Positions 1 through 10,100 of a DNA stretch of 64,000 nucleotides are shown in pieces; the first letter of the stretch is position 1; each line of letters starts with the position of its first letter. The notes below the pieces were generated by a model. The model was given only the letters and a program-made list of their open reading frames with translations. It was not told where the DNA came from and did no database searches. Both the position numbers and the translations under genes were made by a program. Source of the DNA: Pararge aegeria (lineage: Eukaryota; Arthropoda; Insecta; Lepidoptera; Nymphalidae); NCBI RefSeq assembly GCF_905163445.1, contig NC_053195.1:4020501-4084500 (forward strand). Direction: 5' to 3'.

Positions 1-297
1 GCAAGCACCTTCAACTTTTCGGAGTTATATTTGCGTTTTTAATTAATGGAATTTAAAATAGAGCGGGCAGTTACCTTGGCCATCGAATTAGTTTGGCCAT
101 CCAAAGGGGCAATGCTGCCAGCATCTTAGGAACTGTGCCTCGCTGCGGTGGTTTCGAGGACGTTTTAGATTTTGTTTAGTTTTAGGTTATATTTATATTT
201 TAAAGAAACAATATTACTATAATAATAAAGAGTATAAATAATATGTAAATAATATATAAATAAATACGATTATATAATTATAAAAAAAAAAGTAAAA

Positions 298-720
298 CAT
301 CACTTGAAAGAAAACATCCTGAGGAAACCTGCATGTCTGAGATTACTCCTTAACGTTCTCAAGTCTGGGAAGCCTACCAATCCGCACTTGGCCAGCGTAG
401 TGAACTACGATCTAAACCCTTCTCATTCTTAGAGGAGACCCGTGCCCTATAGTACCCATTACCAGTAGTAGCTGGCAGTGGCGTGCAAAGAGGGTATGCA
501 CAGGGTATGCAGATGATATAAAATGAAGAAAAACTCCAGTACGAGTTTTAAAAACTTAAGGGTATCCTTTTTAAAACTCTTACAATGCCTATCCTTGAGT
601 TTTTTTGTACTGGAGATTTTTTTCATTATGTATCATCTGCATACCCTGTGCATACCTCTATGCACGCCACTGGTAGCTGGTAATGGGTTGATCATGATGA
701 TGACGAAGTAACCTTACCTA
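298..720 (+). mobile_element. tRNA-derived SINE, 3' part, split by MITE
   Basis: It carries the words GAGGAAACCTGCATG, CCAATCCGCACTTGGCCAGCG and AGAGGAGACCCGTGCC, and after the MITE the tail GGTAATGGGTTGAT(CATGATGATG). Positions 1-30 look like more of the same family, and about 270 bp of unrelated sequence lies between. Confidence 0.7.
476..672. mobile_element. hAT-type MITE with 8-bp target duplication
   Basis: A 197-bp fold-back element has ends CAGTGGCGTGCA and TGCACGCCACTG and long inverted arms (about 70 bp). It is flanked by GTAGCTGG on both sides (468-475 and 673-680). The CAG...CTG ends and 8-bp duplication are typical of hAT. It split the 3' tail of a SINE. Confidence 0.88.
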
Positions 721-731
721 CTCTATAAGCA

Positions 732-1061
732 ATTTTGAAACGTCAAATATGTCTAGTGACTTAACCATCCGATTGGTTCGGAAGGATTTGAAATGTCAAA
801 TATGTATATAGTGACTTAACCATCCGATTGGTTCGGAAGGATTTGAAACGTCAAATATGTCTATAGTGACAACCATCCGATTGGTTCGGAAGGATTTGAA
901 ACGTCAAATATGTCTATAGTGACTTAACCATCCGATTGGTTCGGAAGGATTTGAAACGTCAAATATGTCTATAGTGACTTAACCATCCGATTGGTTCGAA
1001 AGGATTTGAAACGTCAAATATGTCTATAGTGACTTAACCATCCGATTGGTTCGGAAGGATT
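732..1061. repeat. 55-bp minisatellite, six copies
   Basis: The unit runs from TTTGAAACGTCAAATATG through a palindromic CCGATTGGTTCGG to AAGGA. Spacing of the GTTCGG landmark is 55, 53, 55, 55 and 55 bp, and copies differ at only a few positions. Confidence 0.95.
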
Positions 1062-2260
1062 CATTATTTATTTATTGAAGGGTAACTTCTTTAGAATAGT
1101 TGTGATTTCAAATTCAATGCAACGACAAAATAAGTCCATAGAGACACAAACACATAAATATATAGGACAGAGTGAGATAGAGAACATTATACATTTTTGA
1201 CGTGATGACGTCTTATAATTCGATGGAGCCGGCTGCACGCACGAAAAAACATGACGTATGTGGTGTTACCTCGCTCTGAGGCGTTCCATTCAAGGCTTGA
1301 AGTGCAAGCGAGGGCGCGGAACGAGCGACAAAGAGGCACAGTCGGCCTCCGCGTTCGACATCTGTCTCTCTCCTACTTGAGTGAGCGATGCGTCCGCGTG
1401 GACAGCTTCTATACAATAATACATTTACATGTTTTCGGCAAGGATGAAGTGCAGTGAAAAGTGAATGTGGTGTCAATTGTTTATAGCAACGATAATATCT
1501 ATCAAACAAATAAAATTGAAATTTTCTTTTGAAAAAAGCAACCATTCCATCAGTATTTACTTACGACGTTGTCACGTTCAACTATCGTCAGTAAGCCGAC
1601 TTTACAGACAACCAATTTTTTTTTTACCTATTCTAGTTACCATGGAAACTAAATCATCACATCCAGCTCAATCTCTCGTAGGCTACTTTTCAGATTTTTT
1701 TTTTATTTACTTGCATCCATGAATTTACATAGTCATGAGGCCCTGTAAGGGCGTAGCAATAAAAAAGTGTGATCCTTATAATTATTACAAATAATTCAGG
1801 CGAATTCAGTATTTAATCATTGGTGGAAATTTACCATCGTTTATGTACCTAAGTTGTGGTAACTTTATCGGATTATGTGATAAAAAACTATTACTCTAAT
1901 GTGACTGTTTGTTGTTTCTCTGGAACAAGTAATAAATAAATATTTTAAGTTAGTAATAAGTTATATAGGATCATTTTGTAGTAAAAATAAAATTGACGCT
2001 TAATTTTCAATCACTTTATTTTATTACATCCACATTCTTGCTTTCTTATTTAAAGACACTTATAATCTCTTAAAGAACACAAATATCCAAATAGGTCTAT
2101 ACATATAAGTGGTTGCATCCCCAATGGGTGATCCGCCACCCACCGCCGCGAACACCAAATTAGTTGCGCAACCAAGTGGGCAACAGGTAACCTTTAAAGT
2201 GCGTTTACATTTTGTCAGTAGCGCGACTGGTTGCGCCACCATTGGTGCCTTAGTGAGATA
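1061..2260. other. Region without a recognised gene; GC-rich promoter-like patch
   Basis: Most of this is AT-rich with no recognisable coding. At 1196-1460 there is a sharp GC-rich patch preceded by paired TGACGT words (TGACGTGATGACGTC, 1198-1212), suggesting an unassigned start region or CRE-type sites. Opposing open frames there have no splice or homology support. At 2090-2250 there is a GC-rich stretch rich in GGTTGCG/CGCAACC words that I cannot classify. Confidence 0.3.
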
Positions 2261-2263
2261 GCG

Positions 2264-3170
2264 CCCTATATACTATATATATAGAGTAAATTCTCTACAT
2301 ACGCGTCTTCGTCGTCACCGAAGCTAATTTGTAAATGCTTAAATCTGTCGCGTTTTCAGCCTCGAAGAATCAACTTTATTATAATTACTTTATATTACAA
2401 ACAAAAATGTACTTCACATATTAATAATTTAAAAAAATGTCACTTAATACGAATATTTATCATTTCACAAGAGCGATTGGGCGGACCTCACTACAGAGGA
2501 ATCTTTGTCGTAACTGAACCACGTTTTGTCGCTCTCTCTCACCAAGAAGAATTAACTTTATATTAATTCCTTTTTACAATCAATGACTTAATCAAAAAAG
2601 TCACTTATAACTCTTGAAGAATCGATGTAGAAAACATTTTATATTACATGTGCCTTTGAGCGGAAGTCACATGACGCTCTTCAAGACTTCGCAGGCTTTC
2701 GCCATCTTTAATTCTTCAATTATATACAGTAGGTACTCTACAGAAGCGTCTTCATCGTCATTGAAGCAGAGTTAATGAATATTTTTCGCATTGCTAACAT
2801 TTGTTGCGTATTATGTCTCGAATAAAAAATAATGTACTTATGTTATGTTAATTACTTTTTACAAGCTATTAATTAAGCAAAAAAGTCCCTTATAATAATA
2901 GTTTGAAGACAAAATGCAAATGTTGCTTTTTCCTAATTTTACGTGTGCGTTTAAGCAGACGACACATGACGCTCTTCAATACATCGCAAGCGTCCGCCAT
3001 CTTTAATCCTTACATTATATAGAGTAGATTCTCTACAGACGCGTCTTCGTCGTTACTGAACCAGACTTAACGAATATTTTTCATATTTCTTACATCAATT
3101 TCGTCTGGTATCTCGAAGAAATAACTTTATTAAAAATAAAAAATACTTTATTTCAATTACTTTTACAAAC
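2264..3170 (-). pseudogene. Tandem decayed copies of the THOC1 terminal exon
   Basis: Downstream of the real exon lie at least three recognisable copies, and one truncated copy, of its last ~50 codons plus 3' UTR: about 2867-3170, 2567-2866, 2400-2566 (internally deleted) and 2264-2400. The units are about 300 bp in the two best copies. Reading the copy at 2966-3117 in the original frame gives SNDEDASVENLLYIM, a stop, then GLKMADACDVLKSVM. The copy at 2672-2820 gives NDDEDASVEYLLYIIEELK. Both carry in-frame stops, so they cannot encode a death domain. Only the 3' part of the exon was copied, from the codons for FFE onward. Confidence 0.85.
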
Positions 3171-3182
3171 AATTACTTTATT
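3147..3182 (-). terminator. THOC1 polyadenylation signals
   Basis: AATAAA occurs on the minus strand at 3182-3177 and 3152-3147, 95-130 bp after the THOC1 stop, with a third at 3131-3126. The first is the likeliest signal. Confidence 0.55.
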
Positions 3183-3276
3183 GCTTAATAGTTCATAAAG
3201 TCACTTATAATAACCTTTTGAAGACAGAATGCGAATGTTTCTCTCGTCTCATTCTACATGAGCGTTTAAGCGGACG

Positions 3277-3591
3277 TCACATGACGCTCTTCAATACGTC
3301 GCAGGCGTCCGCCATCTTTAATCCCTCCATTATATAGAGTAGGTTCTCCACAGACGCGTCTTCGTCGTCGTCGAACCAGAGTTGTAGCATATTTTTCGCT
3401 CTGCTGACATCTGTTGCGTTTTCTGTCTCGAAGAATTGTATTTCGTCCGGCTTGTAGCCTAGTTTAGCGGCGAGCTTCTTCCAGTCGGTTAACTTAGTGG
3501 CTAAAGCGTCTAGTTGTGAGTGGGTTATCATAGTCACTCTGGAACGCGATGGTTTTTCGTCGTCTTCGACTGTGTGGGTCGAATCGTTCAC
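3277..3591 (-). CDS. THOC1: THOC1 coding exon 10 (death domain) with stop
   Basis: It codes the last 104 residues, including LTDWKKLAAKLGYKPDEIQF and the C-terminal helices FDDDEDASVENLLYIMEGLK and MADACDVLKSVM. The death-domain fold is inferred from the THOC1 family. The acceptor is gtatttccag. Confidence 0.95.
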   Translation of the reverse strand: MNDSTHTVEDDEKPSRSRVTMITHSQLDALATKLTDWKKLAAKLGYKPDEIQFFETENATDVSRAKNMLQLWFDDDEDASVENLLYIMEGLKMADACDVLKSVM

Positions 3592-6500
3592 CTGGAAATA
3601 CATAAAGTGAGAATTCTGACGCCTGTAGCCTTAGTTCAAGATTTGCTCGCTTGTAATCGAATCGTTTTGGCATATGAAACTATATAATCAAATTGAAATG
3701 ACAATATTAATGACAAGGTTGTTTGGAAGCATCCGGCTCTCTTCTATATATATATCTTGTGAAAGATGAAAGCAATCTTTCACAAGATAGAAATATGAAA
3801 TTTAAAATGTAAAATGTAAATTGTTGATATTGGAAAAGAGCAACTGTTGAGTTTCTTGCCGGCTTCTTCTCGGTAGAATCTGCCTTCCGAATCGGTGGTA
3901 GAGTCACTACACACAGACAGACTTGACGTTATAAAAGTGCTTATGATAGGCTACAATTATTCTACTAGTCAAGCCCTATTGTGGGGGCTGCCATCTTGGA
4001 TTTGATATTTGTCATAGTGTCATAGTGTCATAGTATTCCACTAGTCAATCCCTTTTATTTGTAACCCATATTGAGGGAGTTGTAGAAAAATATATAATGC
4101 TCCATTCGTGGCGGCGGCCATCTCGGACCAATTTTCAAACTTAAAAATCTAAATCGGTTCATCAATTCGGGAAATACGATGCCACACAGACACACACCCT
4201 AACAAATTCACACTCTCACACACGCATACACGCACGCACGCACGCACGAAAGCCCCACAAGCCCGAACGGTAGGCAAATCTGAGCTACATATAATTCACT
4301 CTCGATGTGCAACTCTAACACTGCGTATTAGCAAATCTTGTACTAAAAGTGCTGTTAAAAAAGGGACAAATCTTTTTTACTCTGAAAAGCTAAAGTATAA
4401 CTGTAGAAACATCACCTGTATAAATATACATGTTGATTAAATGATTTTTACTTTATCAATAGATTATAACAGTCCACAGCTGGACTATGACATATGGAGC
4501 AGAGAAATGGCCCTTACAAAGAAGGTGGTGCACCGGCTCAAAGTGGCTCAGCGTGCAATGGAAAGAGCGATGTTAGGTTTGTCTCTATTAGATAGGAACC
4601 GAGCTGGAATGACTGACATCTTTCAAAGAGCAGCGGCCCTGAAATGGAACTGGGCGGATCACATATGTCGAAGGGAGGTCGGATTGGTCGATTCTGGTTA
4701 AGCGACCGCGCACTGGACACAGAAGCATCGGCCGACCACCAGCTCGATGGAGGGATGATATTGTAAAGGCAGAAGGGAAGAACTGGATGCAGCTAGCAAA
4801 ATGAAGAGGCCTTAGTCCAGCAGTGTACTGAGATAGGCTGATGATGATTGATTGAGTTAAACAGCTGGACTGAAGGGGCAACGGGAGGGATTGCCCATAA
4901 TCACGACGCTGGGCAGACAGGTTCGTGATCTCAATAGATGGTAGTAGTAGTACAGACGACGCTGCTGTCTATTCTCCGTTATAATCCCTTAGTCGTCTCG
5001 TACGGCACCCGCGGGCAGAGAGGTGGTGAAAACTGTATTTGCCGTCATCACGTGGCAACTAAAGCTTGCGTGAAGCTGCAAGTTTCATTTTGCGATCGTG
5101 TTTAGACGCCCGATTGGCAGCGACCCTGCTTTCTGAGGCCAAGGCAGTGGGCTCGATTCCCACAAAAGGAAAACGTTTGTGTGATGAACATGAATGTTTT
5201 TCAGTGCCTCGGTGTTTATCTGTATATTATACGTATCTATATATATAAAAGGCAAAGTTGCCTGACTGACTGATCTATCAACGCTTTGAACACTTGACGG
5301 ATCAATTTATTTTTACAAAGTTAAGTTACATCCATGAAACTTTGATTTTAGGTTTTCGATTTAAAAAAAAAGATACGTGTTTCACAAATTTTAAAAATTC
5401 CAACTCCAAAGGCATGAAATAGGGGATGAAAATTTATACGAAAGTGTCTGATTTTTTAAGTAATTTACTTTCATATTTTTCTTTAAGCCTATGTAGTTAA
5501 AAATCCCAAATCAAAAATTAAACTTAACGTGAGCGAAGCCGCGGGAAAAAGCTAGTTTATGTATAATATTCATTAAAAAATATATATCAGTCATATTATT
5601 GCCCATAACACAAGCTACGTTTATTTTGGGGCTAGATGGCGATGTGTGTATTGTCGTAGTATATTTATGTATTTACTTACCGCATCCATATCAGTCGCAT
5701 CTTCCTCTTTAATAATGTCAGTTTCTATTTGCTCCTCGCACATTTCTTCATAGTTCTGCTCCTAATAAGCAAAAGATGGTAAGTTTTTGAAGTTATACTT
5801 CTTTTGGCGCGTTATGGAAAAATGATGAGAGTAAGTTTTTACGATGCGCCGTCAATAAAAACCGACACCCTGAAGTTAGCTATAAATATTGACAGTGTAC
5901 ACTTCAAAGTCCGCGGGCTCACTCCGGTGATTTAATTGATTCAATTGTACAAAAATCTCAAATTTTAATATCGACTGAAACTTGATTGTCCGATAATTCC
6001 AAATTTATTATGTCCATTTATTTAATTATGTAGGAATATTTTTGTCTGTGATATTTAGATAAAAGAAAATTTACTAGACAGATAATGCGTTATAATAAAA
6101 CTTTCAATGTATCAAATACCTTTTTTCTATTGTTAATGTAGTTTTTTCTACAAACGTAGAATAAGGCGAAAGATACAATTTTTGAAAAGATTTTTCATCT
6201 TGTTACGCCAAAGAAGTATAACTTCTAACGCGTTTACATAAGTACATACACGTTTTTTTTTTGTTAACAGTAAAATATAGAGAGATATTTAACTCGACAC
6301 TGTATGCTCATACACTATATTCTTTTATATTATATGTAAATCGTTTTTTTTTTTTTTCAAGATAATATCCAAGAACGCAAGTCCGTCACATATTTTGGCT
6401 GCATTCATGCACGCAAGTGACGGATATTGGCTATATGTTCTCATGTGTTACAGTAATTTTATAAAGTGGGTAAGAATTAAACTTTTGAAAACATTCATAT

Positions 6501-7133
6501 TGACCAGATGTTTTATTAAATTGATTAGGATGTTTACAAATACGCTCATAATTATTATTTAACTAATACATAGTTTCCAAGAATGAATTGAAATACGACC
6601 AATGTTCATGACATTGAGTTGGTGGGTATTTCGATATAAATACGGGTGCATTTTTGATACAATTCAGTCCTACATGGACTCAAACGATGCAAAGATACCT
6701 CCCGGTGTCTTAGTCGTTTATCATAAGTATATTTAGAACTTTATGCTGTTTACAATAAGGTTGAGTATATATGTGTCTTACCTGTTTAATCATCTTATCA
6801 CCATTTGAGTTCGACGCTGCATTGGCGGCTACCTCTCGGGTTATTCGTTTCACCTGTTGAAAATACCACGGCGATAATGTTACAAGAGCGAAAGTAGGTT
6901 TGTTAATTTGTTTGTACTTACACTGAATGCATGCGCGTAACTTTTTTGAGTGTATAGGAATGATGTTATTTAAATTCAAATTCATTATTTGGAAAAAATA
7001 TGGTAGGTACTAAACACATATGTGTCTCACGCATATTTTGTCGTTCACATCGACGTCCAAATATTAAGGTAATTTAAAAAGCATAATATGAAGTGTAATG
7101 GTAAAGTATCTTATATCTTTAATCGAGCAATTG

Positions 7134-7170
<37 letters not shown>

Positions 7171-10100
7171 GCATCTCTGAATCGGCTCGAACGACTTTCA
7201 TGAAATTAGTATACACGGGGTTTCGGGGGCGATAAACTACAGCAAAAATAAAAGAGGGTTAAGAGGAATAAAAGAGGGAGTTACGCCCATTTCAATAAAA
7301 AATATCCAAACTGTTATCAGTTTTTCCTCCTCCTTTTTGAAGTATGTTAAAAATTATCCTACCATATCATCCAGGTAGTCGGGTAGCCGTCCGATGGGGT
7401 TGTTGGTGTGAACGAAGAAGTGCGGTGAGCGCCGGGCCAACAAACGAAGCGCCCGCCACGCCCACCCGCTGGTCGCGTCCCCCGCACCCGTCGCACTCCC
7501 CGCGCCGCTCAGCATATACGTCTCTGAAGCCGTGCAAAAGATGTCATCGTCATTCCATCACCGGCCCACTAAAATGCACGGGTCTCCTCTCACAAGGGTG
7601 TAAGCCCACCACGCTAGCCAAGTGCGGATTGGTGGACTTCACACACCCTTGAGAATATAATGGAGAACTCCCTATGATATTTAATTAATTTGTGGCGGTC
7701 TACACAATACCAAACTAGATTCTCTCACAAGATAGAAAAATGAATTTGAAAATGTAAAATGTAAATTGTTGATATTGGAAAAGAGCAACTGCTGAGTTTC
7801 TTGCCGGCTTCTTCTCGGTAGAATCTGTCTTCCGAACCGGTGGTAGAGTCACTACAAACAGACATACTTGACGTTTCAAAAGTGCCTTATATTAGGCCTA
7901 CTTGAAATAAATGAATTTTGAATTTAGATGGCGCCACAAGATCCTGCATCGCGCTAACGAAGTTCTAACAAATAATGACCAATTACAACGTGTAAAGGAA
8001 TTAAGAAATACGGTTGAAGGGTGCACTAGTATATTTCATGTGGAATCACCCGGTAAAAATATTAAATCAAAGAAGCATATTTATTTTTCCACAGAACAGT
8101 CTGTTTCCCTAGCTAACCTAACAGCTAGTGTGACACGTGACAACCCTATTGCAGATAAAATATCGACACGTGCATAGTACCTAAAGTACGCGACGCGACT
8201 TAAAGTGAAAGGAGTCACTTGATTCTACTTTTGCTTGTGATGCTAGGGCTGCATCTGATTTCTTTCAGTAAAAAATATGGCAATGGTTTACTCAAAAACT
8301 ATTAGAGTCTCAGAGACAGTAAATAATGTACCTCTAAAGCTTCTGAAGTATTATGTCGGTTTTCATTTACACATTGTACCTACAAGTTACAACTTCCAAA
8401 GATGAATGGTTGGACCTCGGTCCCCCAGCTGCCGACACCCGCTCGGGGATATTCCTATTAGTGCGGTTGAGCATATCACCTTAATTCCCGTACATTCTTA
8501 AATAAGAAACGCACGTAACTCCGAAAAATCGCTGATGTGTGGCTCGTACTCGGTCTCCACGAAAGGAAAGCCGAAGCCTTACCCACTAGGCTATCACGGC
8601 TTCATTTATAATGGTTAAGAAATAAAATAAGTCTTAGACATACCTAGTGAGGGCATAAAATCCCTCTCTCTGGTTCGGCACGCCGCAAGATTATCCGGAG
8701 ACAGATTCCACAGCTTTGTGAGCTCATTGCTGAAAGTATAATAACTAAGTAAGTATAAAAAAAAATTAAAATACACAGGGTAAAACTTTCAAGACATTGC
8801 AAGTTTAGGAATAGAGTGATTTAATGAAAAATAAAAATGCATCATTGTTGCTTTCAAACATTTTTGGAAAAAAAGAACACCCTGTATAATTACACCATCT
8901 ATGTCCAGCAGTGGTCATCATTTCAACCGATGGTCATCATCGGTTGATATGCTGACAACTTTGAGGACATTGATTAGATTTTTTTATTCTACTACTGTGG
9001 GCTACACCTATTGCGGGGTGCGGGGTGTAACCGTAAGTTAGCGTATGGTACGAAGAAGGTTCGAAAGAAATCTGTTCTTAATGTGATCTCATTTTAAGTA
9101 AAACAAATGAAACTTTAAATAACAAAAGAAGTGTAGTTTAAAATAAAACCATTTTAATGATGGATCTTTATACTGTGTTCCGCTAAATAGTTAGTAGTGT
9201 GTGTAGTTAACCCTTGACTGCAATCCGACCAAATGATGATGCAGTCAAAGATGGTAAGGGGCTAACCTGTTAGGAGTATGGCAATTATATTACACCCATA
9301 CTATCGTTCTCTACGCGACATCGCACAGAAACGCGACGACTGTCGGTATGTTGGTAAACACGGTTGAAGACTCCTGAACAGACCAGAGAAAATTCAGAAG
9401 TTATAAATTCCCAAATCCCCTTGGTAACCGTCTGGTACTCCCATTTTGTTTCTTCAGTAATTCTTTCAACTTTAAAGCAATTATGCTCTGGAACATTCTA
9501 CCTGCTGAAATCCGTGGAAGTAGTTCCCTTCCGATATTTAAGAGTCGTCTGAAGGACTACTACCTCTCTATGAGTGATGGAATTTGAAGTAGATTCTTTA
9601 TATTCTTTCTTTTAAATTTTGTGTTAAGATCTACTTATATATATATATTATGTTTGTTATATATTTATATATATTATGTATATTTTATATTTATATATTA
9701 CGTATATTTATTTAAATTATATGTTCTTTTTCTTCCCCTGCCGAGAATTGACCTACAACGCTCACCACTGCGCCACGGAGGTAGTCAAATTAATAGAAAG
9801 AGGTAGGAAAAAGATATCTTACTTTCCCATAAAGAATTTATCTTGTGTTTCATATTCTTTGATGATGTCACCAACTGGCCGTCTTCTCTTTCTAGTTTTT
9901 CTTACTTCATCAGTACTGTCAGTTTGAACCGGCGGCTTGGGCTTTTGAAATTCTAGGGGGAAAAAAATTGATTACTTTTAATGGCACTTAGGGTAAATGA
10001 TTTCACAATAAATAAGAGTAAATGATTTCAAAAATAAAAAATAACCTATAAAAGAAAATTTAACATATTCGAATATACAAATGTAGTTCATCCTAACTCA

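Noticed and set aside
1213..1545. 110-codon minus-strand frame and 68-codon plus-strand frame
   Set aside because: Both come from one GC-rich patch where stops are rare in any frame. There is no family resemblance and the two frames overlap.
2264..3170. Separate death-domain genes or alternative THOC1 terminal exons
   Set aside because: In-frame stops and deletions are present in the readable copies, and only the 3' part of the exon is present.
7911..8177. 88-codon plus-strand frame
   Set aside because: It begins inside a LINE tail, opposite to THOC1 within its intron 6. No family was recognised and the codon pattern is not convincing.
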